Notes: a model not told the origin generated them from the sequence alone. Shown: positions 35,419 to 44,209, numbered from the stretch's first letter. The stretch: DNA of 64,000 nucleotides from Actinomyces sp. oral taxon 448 str. F0400 (GCF_000220835.1 NZ_GL985606.1:2014330-2078329); one strand, 5' to 3'. Made by a program: numbers and translations.

Positions 35419-36230
35419 GCCTGCTCCTCACTGACGGCGACGGCCTCCAGGTCTTCGGCGCCCAGGTCGTACAGGGCGTCGAGGAACGCGGGCCGGAAGG
35501 AACCGGGACCGGTCGAGCGAGCGGCAGCACGCTGCGCCGCAGCACTGTAAACCTCGTGGCAGGCGACCGTCGCCGCACGGGCATCGACGTCCTGCTCGCG
35601 TCCGGCGGCGATGAAGGCGGCGATGAGCGCCCCCAGAGCACAGCCTCCGCCGGTGACGCGGGTGAGCATCGGCGAGCCTCCGGTGATGCGGGTCATCCGC
35701 TGCCCGTCCACGATCGCATCGACGGGCCCCGAGACCGCCGCCACGAAGCCGTGGCGCTCGGACATCGCTCGGGCGGCTCCCAGGGCGGAGTCGACGTCGT
35801 CGGCGGTCTCCGGGCCGCGGCCCCCACCGCCCGTACCGGCCAGCGCCATGATCTCCGAAGCGTTGCCGCGTACGACCACCGGTTCCATGGAGAGCAGATC
35901 TCGGGCCAGGGCCGTGCGGTGGACGAGCGATCCGACGGCAACAGGATCCAGGACCCAGGGCGTGCCCGCCTCCCCGGCCGCCGCGGCCGCCTCCCGGGCG
36001 GCCGCGCGCTGCTCGGGCTGGGGCGTGCCGAGATTGATCAGCAGACCGGAGGCCGCAGCGGCGAAGGTCCCGGCCTCACCGGTGATGTCGACCATGGCGG
36101 GCGCGGCCCCGCTGGCGAGCAGCACGTCGGCGGTGAAGCCCGCCGCCACCGAGTTGGTGATGCACGATATCAGCGGCGTCGTCTCGCGGACGGCCAGAAG
36201 GACGGAATGGGCGCGAGCGCATCTGCGCAT
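35415..36230 (-). CDS. thiM: hydroxyethylthiazole kinase ThiM
   Basis: A 271-residue kinase that phosphorylates the thiazole alcohol in thiamine salvage. Seen: PLISCITNSVAAGFTADVLLASGAAP, LLINLGTP, PWVLDPVAVGS, VVRGNASEIMALAG and VTGGGCALGALIAAF (catalytic Cys in GGGC). First gene of the operon; the ATG follows the TPP riboswitch directly, with AAGGGA, part of the switch's closing helix, as the likely ribosome site. De novo thiC/thiG/thiS are absent here, so the operon fits precursor salvage. Confidence 0.96.
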   Translation of the reverse strand: MRRCARAHSVLLAVRETTPLISCITNSVAAGFTADVLLASGAAPAMVDITGEAGTFAAAASGLLINLGTPQPEQRAAAREAAAAAGEAGTPWVLDPVAVGSLVHRTALARDLLSMEPVVVRGNASEIMALAGTGGGGRGPETADDVDSALGAARAMSERHGFVAAVSGPVDAIVDGQRMTRITGGSPMLTRVTGGGCALGALIAAFIAAGREQDVDARAATVACHEVYSAAAQRAAARSTGPGSFRPAFLDALYDLGAEDLEAVAVSEEQA

Positions 36231-36231
36231 G

Positions 36232-36303
36232 CGACAATCCCTTCGTCAGCATTGTCCGAACAGGTTCGACGGGTGTGTTCTCAGCCTTGCGGCACCCCGT
36301 GTC
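36232..36303 (-). ncRNA. TPP riboswitch (THI element)
   Basis: Minus-strand leader of thiM with all conserved blocks: ACGGGGTGCC (about 36301-36291), GCTGAGA (36285-36279), ACCC, GAACCTG (36267-36261), AATGC and AAGGGA (about 36243-36238). GACA at the 5' end pairs with TGTC at the 3' end to close the P1 helix. The 3' side carries the putative Shine-Dalgarno AAGGGA, so TPP binding should hide the thiM ribosome site (translational control). Confidence 0.95.
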
Positions 36304-36314
36304 GGTAGAACCAG

Positions 36315-36320
36315 ACGGTA
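36315..36320 (-). promoter_or_regulatory. -10 element of the thi operon
   Basis: Minus-strand TACCGT (36320-36315), about 12 bases before the first conserved riboswitch nucleotides, placing the transcript start near 36308. Confidence 0.45.
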
Positions 36321-36328
36321 GCACGGCA

Positions 36329-36359
36329 GCGGCCCGCAGAGCATCGCCCTACGGGCCGC
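36329..36359 (-). terminator. hairpin terminator after sigA
   Basis: Perfect 8-bp stem GCGGCCCG (36329-36336) with CGGGCCGC (36352-36359), 21 bases past the sigA stop on the minus strand and upstream of the thi promoter. No T-tract. Confidence 0.55.
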
Positions 36360-36380
36360 CGATGAGCGGGTGCGCAGCGA

Positions 36381-37976
36381 TCAGTCCAGGTAATCGCGCA
36401 GCACCTGGCTGCGCGAGGGATGACGCAACTTAGACATGGTCTTGGACTCGATCTGGCGAATGCGCTCGCGCGTGACGCCGTAGACTTTACCGATCTCGTC
36501 CAGCGTTTTGGGCTGTCCGTCGGTCAGGCCGAAGCGCATGGAGACCACGCCGGCCTCGCGCTCCGAGAGGGTGTCCAGGACGGCGTGGAGCTGCTCCTGC
36601 AGAAGGGTGAAGCTCACGGCATCGGCAGGGACCACTGCCTCGGAGTCCTCGATGAGGTCGCCGAACTCGCTGTCACCGTCCTCGCCGAGCGGGGTGTGCA
36701 GGGAGATCGGCTCGCGGCCGTACTTCTGGACCTCCACAACCTTCTCCGGGGTCATGTCCAACTCGACGGCCAGTTCCTCGGGGGTGGGCTCGCGGCCCAG
36801 ATCCTGAAGCATCTGACGCTGGACGCGGGCCAGCTTGTTGATGACTTCGACCATGTGGACGGGGATGCGGATGGTGCGAGCCTGATCCGCCATGGCACGG
36901 GTGATGGCCTGGCGGATCCACCAGGTGGCGTAGGTGGAGAACTTGTAGCCCTTGGTGTAGTCGAACTTCTCGACCGCGCGGATCAGCCCGAGGTTGCCCT
37001 CCTGGATGAGATCCAGGAAGAGCATGCCGCGGCCGGTGTAGCGCTTGGCCAGGGAGACCACCAGACGCAGATTCGCCTCCAGGAGGTGGTTCTTGGCGCG
37101 CTGGCCGTCCTGAGCAACCCAGTGCAGCTCACGACGGTACTTCGCCTCCAGGTTATTTCCCTCGGTGGCGAGCAGGTGCTCGGCGTACAGGCCCGCCTCG
37201 ATGCGTTTGGCGAGCTCGACCTCCTGAGCGGCGTTGAGGAGGGCGACTTTCCCGATCTGCTTGAGATAGTCCTTGACGGGGTCGGCGGTGGCGCCGGCGG
37301 TGACGACCTTCTGCGCCGGCTCATCGGCCTCATCGGAATCCGAAACGGTGAAAGAGCCGTCCTTGTTCCTCTCCCGCGACTTGCGCCCCGATCTCTTGGC
37401 CGCGGCCTTCTCCGCCTGCTCGCGGCGGATGCGGTCGAGCTCCCCGGTCAGGGCGGCGATCGACGGGCTCATCTTGATGCCCTTGATGACCCAACCGCGG
37501 AAGATGAAGCCATTGCTCGTCAGGAACTCGCGGGCGACGACGGGGTCCTCCTCCTCGGGGATCACGAAGCGGGGCACTGGTCCATGGCCGTAGGGGGCCA
37601 GCGTAATGGGTTCTTCGAGCGTGCCGTCGCCCGTGAGCTCGAGCCCTTCGACGGTGGTGCGGCTGCGCACGTACAGGGTCGCCCCGGGGGCGAGCCTGAC
37701 CCCTTTGAGAGCGGCCGGCGTGTTGAAGGGCTTGCGCTTGGAGCCGTCGCCGTTGGCCTCCAGGCTCACGTCCAGGTAGTAGTCCCGTAGCTCGGGAACG
37801 GGCTCCTCGCTCTCCTCCTGCTCGCTCTGGGCGGCTTCGGCGTTCTCACCGTCCGGATCGGCGGGGGCGGAGTCACCGGAGTCACCGGATTCGTCGAGGA
37901 CGACCTCGTCCTCGAGAGCCTTGTCGACGTCATCAGCGCGCTGAGTGCGTTTCCGCGTAGCTGTGGAAGAAGCCAC
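36381..37976 (-). CDS. sigA: primary RNA polymerase sigma factor SigA with a beta-helix-like N-terminal segment
   Basis: A 531-residue group 1 sigma-70 factor. Region 1.2 ([28 protein letters not shown], from residue 232), region 2 ([44 protein letters not shown]), region 3, and region 4 ([19 protein letters not shown]...[15 protein letters not shown]) are complete and canonical, so it recognises ordinary -10/-35 promoters. Residues 1-60 are acidic and disordered. Residues 65-168 are unexpected: [20 protein letters not shown], then [28 protein letters not shown] and [13 protein letters not shown], the layout of the N-terminal rungs of secreted parallel beta-helix proteins. A helical charged linker (175-230) joins it to region 1.2. 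GTG start at 37976 behind GAAAGGA. One uninterrupted frame. Confidence 0.95.
   Translation of the reverse strand: MASSTATRKRTQRADDVDKALEDEVVLDESGDSGDSAPADPDGENAEAAQSEQEESEEPVPELRDYYLDVSLEANGDGSKRKPFNTPAALKGVRLAPGATLYVRSRTTVEGLELTGDGTLEEPITLAPYGHGPVPRFVIPEEEDPVVAREFLTSNGFIFRGWVIKGIKMSPSIAALTGELDRIRREQAEKAAAKRSGRKSRERNKDGSFTVSDSDEADEPAQKVVTAGATADPVKDYLKQIGKVALLNAAQEVELAKRIEAGLYAEHLLATEGNNLEAKYRRELHWVAQDGQRAKNHLLEANLRLVVSLAKRYTGRGMLFLDLIQEGNLGLIRAVEKFDYTKGYKFSTYATWWIRQAITRAMADQARTIRIPVHMVEVINKLARVQRQMLQDLGREPTPEELAVELDMTPEKVVEVQKYGREPISLHTPLGEDGDSEFGDLIEDSEAVVPADAVSFTLLQEQLHAVLDTLSEREAGVVSMRFGLTDGQPKTLDEIGKVYGVTRERIRQIESKTMSKLRHPSRSQVLRDYLD
37473..37784 (-). other. beta-helix-like domain inside SigA (residues 65-168)
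   Basis: This coding segment reads like the entry repeat of right-handed beta-helix polysaccharide-binding or lyase proteins: an initial YY-strand, an N-G-D-G-S turn, K-P-F, L-A-P-G-x-T-L-Y-V-R, T-x-E-x-P-I-T-L-x-x-Y-G and a later F[10 protein letters not shown] rung. Homology is inferred by eye; no such domain is standard in primary sigma factors. Confidence 0.6.
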
Positions 37977-38130
37977 GGAGTTCCTTTCACGTGAGCGAGT
38001 GATCGGGGTGGGAGGGGCGCCGCGGACGAACACGTTCACGACCAACGAAGCGGATAACCGCCCGGATGCAGCGTTTATTCCCACCACCTCCGATCGCGGC
38101 CCCGGTCCACCGCCCGATCGGGCCGCCCGT

Positions 38131-38136
38131 TACGCT
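38131..38136 (+). promoter_or_regulatory. leaderless -10 element of the polyprenyl synthase gene
   Basis: TACGCT followed by 7 bases and the ATG at 38144. It supports this start over the ATG at 38138, which would lie too close to the -10. Confidence 0.5.
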
Positions 38137-38143
38137 GATGCGC

Positions 38144-39301
38144 ATGAGTGCCCTCTCCCCCACGCTCCAGGCGGTGCGCACCGCCGTCGAGGCCCGACTC
38201 GCCCGGGCCCTGGACGCTCATCGTGCCCGATGCACCGGCGAGGCGCCCGCCGCCGATGAGCTGTTCGACGCGGCCGCGGACCTGATGTCCTCGGGCAAGC
38301 GGATGCGCGCGCTGCTCGGCGCCGTCGGCCTCGCCCTGGGTGAGCCGGGGGCCGCACCGGAGCAGCGATCCCGTCTCATGACGGGTGCCGCCTCCGCGAG
38401 TCTCGGGTCGGCCCTCGAGCTGTACCAGGCCAGTGCCCTGGTCCACGACGATGTCATCGACGCGTCCGCCACTCGCCGTGGCCGCCCCACGGCCCACCGC
38501 CGATGGGCCGCCCAGCACGTCTCGTCGGGCTGGCGCGGGGATGCCGCCGCCTACGGCGAAGGCGCCGCGATCCTGCTGGGCGACCTGCTGCTGTCGCTCG
38601 CCGGAATCGAGATCGGGCGGGCCGTCCGACCGCTCGCCGACGGAGCGCGGGCCGGGGCGGTCCGGGACGCCTTCGACGTCATGACAGCCGAGGTCGCCGT
38701 CGGTCAGTTCCTCGACGTGCGCGGTGAAATGGTCCTTCCGCCCTCCCCCGACGACGACCCGATCGCCTCGGGGCGGGTCATGCTCACCTCGGCCCTGACC
38801 GTGGTCAGGCGCAAGTCCGCCCGCTACTCGGTCATGCATCCCCTGGTCATCGGCGCCCTCCTGGGCGGGGTGACGTCGGCCGACCCTCTGCACAAGGCGC
38901 TGGAGATCTTCGGAGAGGAGATCGGCATCGCTTTCCAGCTGCGCGATGACGTCCTGGGCGTCTACGGGGATCCCGACCTGACCGGTAAGCCGGCAGGCGA
39001 CGACCTGCGCGAGGGCAAACGGACCGCTCTGATGGCCATGGCGTGGCAGCGCGCCGACCGGCCCGGCCGCCTCCTGCTGTCCCGAGTCCTGACCGACCGC
39101 GACGCCTCCTCCGAACTGATCGCCGCCGCGGCCGACCTCATTCGCGACTGCGGCGCCCTGGAGGCGCACGAGAAGACGATCGCCGCCCATGCCCGGGCGG
39201 GTGTCCGCGCCCTGGATGATGTCCCCTCGGGAGCGCTCGACGACGCCGGTCGCGCCGACCTGTCGTCCCTGGCCCGGGCGCTGACCTCGCGCAGCTCCTG
39301 A
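38144..39301 (+). CDS. polyprenyl diphosphate synthase (trans-isoprenyl transferase)
   Basis: A 385-residue chain-elongating prenyltransferase. First Asp-rich motif SALVHDDVIDAS (short DDxxD, about residues 102-113), with basic GKRMRALL upstream; second Asp-rich motif FQLRDDVLGVYGDPDLTGKP (about residue 264 onward). Product length cannot be read from sequence; the position next to the Ser/Thr kinase matches M. tuberculosis idsA2-pknL. The 72 bases to the kinase gene contain that gene's own promoter. Confidence 0.92.
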   Translation: MSALSPTLQAVRTAVEARLARALDAHRARCTGEAPAADELFDAAADLMSSGKRMRALLGAVGLALGEPGAAPEQRSRLMTGAASASLGSALELYQASALVHDDVIDASATRRGRPTAHRRWAAQHVSSGWRGDAAAYGEGAAILLGDLLLSLAGIEIGRAVRPLADGARAGAVRDAFDVMTAEVAVGQFLDVRGEMVLPPSPDDDPIASGRVMLTSALTVVRRKSARYSVMHPLVIGALLGGVTSADPLHKALEIFGEEIGIAFQLRDDVLGVYGDPDLTGKPAGDDLREGKRTALMAMAWQRADRPGRLLLSRVLTDRDASSELIAAAADLIRDCGALEAHEKTIAAHARAGVRALDDVPSGALDDAGRADLSSLARALTSRSS

Positions 39302-39361
39302 CCTGGACCTGCGCTCGGACCGGTCAGCGCGGCGCAGGCGAATCCGGCCCCGTCAGCGCCT

Positions 39362-39367
39362 TAGAAT
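39362..39367 (+). promoter_or_regulatory. leaderless -10 element of the PASTA kinase gene
   Basis: TAGAAT, exactly 6 bases before the GTG at 39374; no Shine-Dalgarno site. Confidence 0.65.
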
Positions 39368-39373
39368 CTGCCC

Positions 39374-41419
39374 GTGGTCAAGGATCCGCTCATCGGTCGA
39401 CTGGTCGACTCTCGCTACGAGATCGTCGACCGTGTGGCGCGTGGCGGGATGGCGACCGTCTACCGGGCGCACGACCGCAGGCTCGACCGCGTCGTCGGCC
39501 TCAAACTCATGCACGCCCATTTAGCCGACTCCCCCGACTTCGTAGCCCGTTTCCGCAGGGAGGCGCGCGCTGCGGCGCGCCTGTCGAACCCGGGCGTGGT
39601 GGCGGTCTACGACCAGGGCAGCCTCGACGGCGTCGCCTACCTGGTCATGGAGTACGTCGAGGGCCCGAACCTGCGCGACCTCATCGCCGCCGGCCCCCTG
39701 TCGATACGAGAGGCCCTGGGCCTGACGGCCCAGATCCTGCGCCCGCTGGGAGCCGCCCACCGTGCGGGCCTGGTCCACCGCGACATCAAGCCTGAGAACG
39801 TCCTGCTGCCCGCGGACGGCTCTGTCGCCAAAGTCGCCGACTTCGGGCTGGCCCGAGCGGTTACCGAAGTGACGCAGACAACCACCGGTAATGTGCTGGG
39901 CACCGTGGCCTACTTAGCTCCCGAACTCATCACCTCGGGCAGTTCCAGCCCCCGTGCGGACGTATTCTCCGTGGGAGTCATCACCTACGAGCTGCTCACC
40001 GGTGAGCAGCCCTTCACCGCCGACTCCCCCATCCAGATCGCCTTCCGCAACGTCCACGAGGACATCCCCCTGCCCTCGACCACGGTCCCGGACCTACCCG
40101 GCGGAGTCGACGGGCTCGTGTCCGCCATGACGCGCCGCGACCCCGAGCAGCGCCCGCAGGACGCCGATGAGACACTGACCCGACTGCGCGAGGCAGTCGC
40201 CGATCTGAGCGAGTCGGAACTTGCGGTCAAGCGCGGTGGCGGGCCCGGCTCGGTGCGCACGCAGGAGGTCCTCGCAGCCAATGCCGAGATCGCCCGCACG
40301 GCCATGGGCGCGCAGTCGCCGGACGAGACCGTCGATGAGGAGGATTCGCAAACGACACCGGGGGCGGGCCTGCGCACAGTCTCGCTGCCGATCGGCTCGA
40401 TAGGCCCGCAGGCACAGGGCGGCGGCGACGGGCGCACGCGGCAGCTGGCGCGTGAGGAGTTTATGCGCGCCGACGATCAGGATACGGCCGCGGTGCCGCA
40501 CAACGACCAGCGCCGGACGCTCCGGCGCCGCGCCGTCCTGGGAGCGGCGGCGACCGCCCTCCTGACAGTAACAGGCACCGGCATCGGAGCCTGGTACGCC
40601 TTTAAAGGTCCGGGACGCTCCGTCCCCGTTCCCGAGATCGTCGGTCAGACGGCCGAGGACGCCCAGAAGTCGGTCGAGACCGCGGGCCTGACCTGGGCCG
40701 CTCCCAACCGGGAGTACTCAGATACGATCCCGGCCGGATCAGTGGTCTCCTGCGAGCCGGGACCGGGCGACGGCGCGCGCCCGGGCCAGGCGGTCACCGC
40801 CGTCGTCTCCCGCGGCGTGGAGCAGAAGAAGGTTCCCGATGTCGTGGGCGAGGCCCAGGACGAGGCCGTCAAGGCCATTACGGACGCCGGGTTGAGCCCG
40901 GGCGCGATCACCCAGGACTACTCCACCTCCGTGGCCTCCGGCCTGGTGGTCTCCACCGACCCGGCGGCGGGGCAGAGCGTCAACCATTCCTCGGCGGTGG
41001 CGATCGTCGTCTCCAAGGGACGCCAGCCCGCCACCGTGCCCGACGTGGCCGGAATGAACATCGAGCAGGCCACAACGACTCTGGAGGCGGCCGGTCTCAG
41101 GCTGGGCGCGCAAACCCGGGTCTTCTCCGACTCCGTGACTGCGGACCTGGTGGTCTCCACCGACCCGGCGGCGGGCGATACCAGCGTCCACCACGGGGAC
41201 GCGATCGGCGTGGAGGTCTCGAAGGGGCCGGAGACGGTCACGGTCCCCGACGTCAAGGGCATGAAGGAGGACGAAGCCACCAGGGCGCTCAAGGACGTCG
41301 GGCTGGAGGCGACGGTTTCCACGTCGTGGGGCGGGCTTCTGGGCAAGGTCCGATCCACCGACCCCGTCGCCGGGACAAACGTCGCGAAGGGCTCGACGGT
41401 CACCCTCCACATCATCTGA
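39374..41419 (+). CDS. PASTA-domain serine/threonine protein kinase (PknB/PknL type)
   Basis: A 681-residue transmembrane Hanks-type kinase. Kinase domain residues 13-270: P-loop VARGGMATVYRA, Lys in VVGLKLM, catalytic LVHRDIKPENVLL, DFG in VADFGLAR, APE as LAPEL. A juxtamembrane linker (270-385) ends in RRR before one membrane helix (about 386-408). Outside are four PASTA repeats starting near residues 418, 486, 554 and 622, spaced by 68 residues; they bind peptidoglycan fragments or lipid II in homologues. The last, shorter repeat ends in GSTVTLHII. The locus corresponds to M. tuberculosis pknL, but PknL there lacks PASTA repeats. Likely regulates cell-wall growth or division. Confidence 0.95.
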   Translation: MVKDPLIGRLVDSRYEIVDRVARGGMATVYRAHDRRLDRVVGLKLMHAHLADSPDFVARFRREARAAARLSNPGVVAVYDQGSLDGVAYLVMEYVEGPNLRDLIAAGPLSIREALGLTAQILRPLGAAHRAGLVHRDIKPENVLLPADGSVAKVADFGLARAVTEVTQTTTGNVLGTVAYLAPELITSGSSSPRADVFSVGVITYELLTGEQPFTADSPIQIAFRNVHEDIPLPSTTVPDLPGGVDGLVSAMTRRDPEQRPQDADETLTRLREAVADLSESELAVKRGGGPGSVRTQEVLAANAEIARTAMGAQSPDETVDEEDSQTTPGAGLRTVSLPIGSIGPQAQGGGDGRTRQLAREEFMRADDQDTAAVPHNDQRRTLRRRAVLGAAATALLTVTGTGIGAWYAFKGPGRSVPVPEIVGQTAEDAQKSVETAGLTWAAPNREYSDTIPAGSVVSCEPGPGDGARPGQAVTAVVSRGVEQKKVPDVVGEAQDEAVKAITDAGLSPGAITQDYSTSVASGLVVSTDPAAGQSVNHSSAVAIVVSKGRQPATVPDVAGMNIEQATTTLEAAGLRLGAQTRVFSDSVTADLVVSTDPAAGDTSVHHGDAIGVEVSKGPETVTVPDVKGMKEDEATRALKDVGLEATVSTSWGGLLGKVRSTDPVAGTNVAKGSTVTLHII

Positions 41420-41532
41420 CGCTGTCCGAATGCTCAGACCGGGGACCCCCGAACCAGCCGTCTCACGTCCTCGTCTCGCCGAGTCATCCACCTCGCGCGC
41501 GATGCGGACTGACGAACCCGACCGGCCAACGC

Positions 41533-42876
41533 TCAGCCGCGCAGCATCTCGGCGACCTCGAAAGCCATCTCCAGGGACTGCTGGTGGTTCAGACGCGGGT
41601 CCACGAGCGTTTCATAGCGCTCGCCGAGGGTGGCCTCCTCGATGTGCTCGCCCCCGCCGAGGACCTCGGTGACGTCGTCTCCGGTCAGCTCGACGTGGAT
41701 GCCGCCGGGCACGGTGCCCAACGCCCGGTGGACCTCGAAGAAGCCGCGGACCTCGTCCATGACCGTGTCGAAGCGACGGGTCTTGTAGCCGTTGTCCGAG
41801 GTGATGGTGTTGCCATGCATGGGGTCGGTGACCCAGGTGACGGGGCGGCCGTCGGCACGCACGGCCTCGATGAGTGCGGGCAGGGCCTCGCGGATGCGGT
41901 CGGCGCCCATACGGGTGATGAGCGTGAGACGGCCGGCGTCGCCGTGAGGGTTGAGGCGATCGATGAGGGCGACGAGCTCGGCGGGCGCGGTCGTCGGGCC
42001 GACCTTGACGCCCACCGGATTGCGGACTCCTCTCAGAAGGGCGACGTGGGCGTGCTCGGCCCCGCGAGTGCGCTCACCGACCCACAGGAAATGAGCCGAG
42101 GTGTCGTAGAGGCGTCCCGATCGGGAGTCCTCACGGATCATGGCGTCCTCGTACTCCAGAAGCAGGGCCTCGTGAGCGGCGTAGAAATCAACCTGCCTCA
42201 GGGCGTCGAAGTCGACCCCGGCGGCCTCCATGAAGCGCATGGCGCGGTCGATCTCCTCGGCGAAGGACTCGAAGCGCGCGTAAGCGGGGTTGGCCGTGAA
42301 GCCACGGTTCCAGGAATGGACTTCACGCAGATCCGCGTACCCTCCCATGGTGAAGGAGCGGATGAGGTTGAGGGTGGTGCCGGCACGCAGGTAGGCGTTG
42401 AGCATGCGAGCCGGATCAGGGACGCGAGCGGCGAGCGTGAAGGCGTGATCGTTGACGGAGTCGCCCCGGTAGGAGGGCAGGGTGACGCCATCGCGCGTCT
42501 CGGTGTCGGCACTGCGGGGCTTGGCGTACTGCCCGGCTATCCGCCCTATCTTGACCACCGGTGTGGAAGCCCCATAGGTGAGGACCGCAGCCATTTGCAG
42601 GATGGTCTGAAGCTTGAGACGGATGTTATCGGCCGTGTTGTCGGCGAAGGATTCCGCGCAGTCGCCCCCCATGAGCACGAAGGCGCGCCCCCGGCCGGCA
42701 GCGGCCATCTGGGTGCTCAGGGCGTCGACCTCGCCGGCGAAGACGAGTGGAGGGCGGCTTCGCAGGTCGTCGCTCACCGCTTTCAGGGCATCCGCGTCAG
42801 GGTAGGCCGGCTGCTGGGAGGCGGGGCAATCGCGCCAGCCGGCCGCGGTGCGTGGGGCGTTGAGCTCGTTCATCAC
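41533..42876 (-). CDS. aroG: class II 3-deoxy-7-phosphoheptulonate (DAHP) synthase
   Basis: A 447-residue class II DAHP synthase, first enzyme of the shikimate pathway. Seen: WRDCPASQQPAYPD (metal-binding Cys), FVLMGGDCAESFADNTADNI, VVKIGRIAGQYAKPRS, SHFLWVGERTR-like stretch AHFLWVGERTRG, NPVGVKVGPTTAPAE, WVTDPMHGNT, GGIHVELTGDDVTE. Same order (polyprenyl synthase, kinase, aroG) as in M. tuberculosis. The GTG at 42876 lies 6 bases after a TATGAT; the next codon, ATG, is an alternative start. Confidence 0.97.
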   Translation of the reverse strand: MMNELNAPRTAAGWRDCPASQQPAYPDADALKAVSDDLRSRPPLVFAGEVDALSTQMAAAGRGRAFVLMGGDCAESFADNTADNIRLKLQTILQMAAVLTYGASTPVVKIGRIAGQYAKPRSADTETRDGVTLPSYRGDSVNDHAFTLAARVPDPARMLNAYLRAGTTLNLIRSFTMGGYADLREVHSWNRGFTANPAYARFESFAEEIDRAMRFMEAAGVDFDALRQVDFYAAHEALLLEYEDAMIREDSRSGRLYDTSAHFLWVGERTRGAEHAHVALLRGVRNPVGVKVGPTTAPAELVALIDRLNPHGDAGRLTLITRMGADRIREALPALIEAVRADGRPVTWVTDPMHGNTITSDNGYKTRRFDTVMDEVRGFFEVHRALGTVPGGIHVELTGDDVTEVLGGGEHIEEATLGERYETLVDPRLNHQQSLEMAFEVAEMLRG

Positions 42877-42882
42877 ACGGGC

Positions 42883-42888
42883 ATCATA
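42883..42888 (-). promoter_or_regulatory. leaderless -10 element of aroG
   Basis: Minus-strand TATGAT (42888-42883), 6 bases before the GTG at 42876; consensus-like and without a Shine-Dalgarno site. Confidence 0.6.
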
Positions 42889-42979
42889 TGGCCGTCTGCG
42901 TGCGCCCCGGCGCCCTCCATGAAGCAGAATGCCGGGCCCGATGGTGACCGGCGCACCGCCGACGGCGCACCGTCAACGC

Positions 42980-44209
42980 TCAGTGCCCCGAAGCGGCTTC
43001 GGCGGGCTCGACGATCTGGCCGAGATCCCCCATGAGGGAAGTGAACCAGGGCCGGGAGATATCGAAGGGCTTGCCCCCGGCGATGCGTGGGAAAGCGATG
43101 GCGCCGAGGACGTCGTCATTCTCCTCATCCTGGCCGATGACACCCGACTCGCCGCGCTGGGCGCAATCGACGGCCACGTCGCACATGGACTTGATGAGGT
43201 TGAGATCCTCAGCCTTGGCGTTGGTGGCGCGCGAATAGTAGCCGGACTTCTGAACCATGACCTTCTCGGCACCGATGAGGCCCGCGAACTGCCCCGCGAA
43301 CCACTGGCCCGGATTGATGGTGTCGAGCTTGACGTGGCCGAAGGGATCGCGCTCGACCTCCTCGCCGCGAGCCTCCTTCTCCGCAATGATCTCAGGGACG
43401 CCGGCGCCCTCGGACAGGAAGATGTTGACGTTGCCCTGCTCATCCATGAGGGCCTTGAGACGCTTGGCCTCGGCTGCCAGGTCGAGCTTCATCTCGGGCA
43501 GGAAGACGGCGTGAACGTCCCAGCGCTCGCGGGTGAGCCCCAGCGAGGGCGCCCACTTCCTGGATTTGAGCAGCTCATGGTAGCGACGGGCGGTCTCGGC
43601 GGTCAGGTAGCCGCAGTTGCGGCCCATGCACTCGTGAATGATGAGCATGCGCGGGTTGGAGCGGTGCTCCCCGATGACGTTGAAGGCGAAGCCGGCGCCC
43701 TCCTCGGCGGCCGACCAGGCGCCCAGCGACTGGCGGATCGGAACGATGTCGTTATCAATGGTCTTGGGCAGGCCGACGACAGTGAGCTCGTAGTCGTGCT
43801 CGTGAAGGTAGGCGGCCAGATCTGCAGCGGTGGTGTTGGTATCGTCCCCGCCGATGGTGTGCAGGACGTCAACGCCGTCCTTGCGCAGCTGCTCCGCGGC
43901 GAACTCCAGCGGGTCGATGCCCTCGGCCACCAGGCCGCGCTCGACGAGGTTCTTGGCGTTGGTGAGCTTGACGCGGGAGTTGCCGATCGGAGAACCGCCG
44001 TACTCGCGCAGAACGCCGGCGTCCTTGCGTCCCTGCGCGTCGACGACGATGTAGTTGCCGGTGAGCAGGCCGTGGTAACCGTACTGGTAGGCGATGATCT
44101 CGACGCCGGGGGCAACCTCGGTGTAGCGCTCGATGAGGTCGCCGACGGCGGCGGACAGACAGGGGGCGAAGCCGCCCGCGGTGAGCAGAGCGACGCGACG
44201 GATCGACAT
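42980..44209 (-). CDS. pyrophosphate-dependent 6-phosphofructokinase
   Basis: A 409-residue phosphofructokinase. The phosphoryl-donor loop reads TIGGDDTNTTAAD, with Asp where ATP-dependent enzymes have Gly, and PKTIDNDI has the Lys typical of PPi-dependent enzymes; MGRNCGYLTAETAR and EGAGVPEIIAEKEA complete the site. It converts fructose 6-phosphate and fructose 1,6-bisphosphate reversibly using PPi, sparing ATP. GAAAGG precedes the ATG. Monocistronic, with 104 bases to aroG downstream. Confidence 0.95.
   Translation of the reverse strand: MSIRRVALLTAGGFAPCLSAAVGDLIERYTEVAPGVEIIAYQYGYHGLLTGNYIVVDAQGRKDAGVLREYGGSPIGNSRVKLTNAKNLVERGLVAEGIDPLEFAAEQLRKDGVDVLHTIGGDDTNTTAADLAAYLHEHDYELTVVGLPKTIDNDIVPIRQSLGAWSAAEEGAGFAFNVIGEHRSNPRMLIIHECMGRNCGYLTAETARRYHELLKSRKWAPSLGLTRERWDVHAVFLPEMKLDLAAEAKRLKALMDEQGNVNIFLSEGAGVPEIIAEKEARGEEVERDPFGHVKLDTINPGQWFAGQFAGLIGAEKVMVQKSGYYSRATNAKAEDLNLIKSMCDVAVDCAQRGESGVIGQDEENDDVLGAIAFPRIAGGKPFDISRPWFTSLMGDLGQIVEPAEAASGH

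Noticed and set aside
40624-41419. near-identical DNA repeats in the kinase 3' end as a possible recombination hotspot
   Set aside because: The 204-base periodicity reflects four PASTA domains; the copies differ at most codons except short shared stretches such as VVSTDPAAG.
41326-43035. 569-codon frame over aroG
   Set aside because: Antisense shadow; crosses the kinase end and the aroG promoter and resembles nothing.
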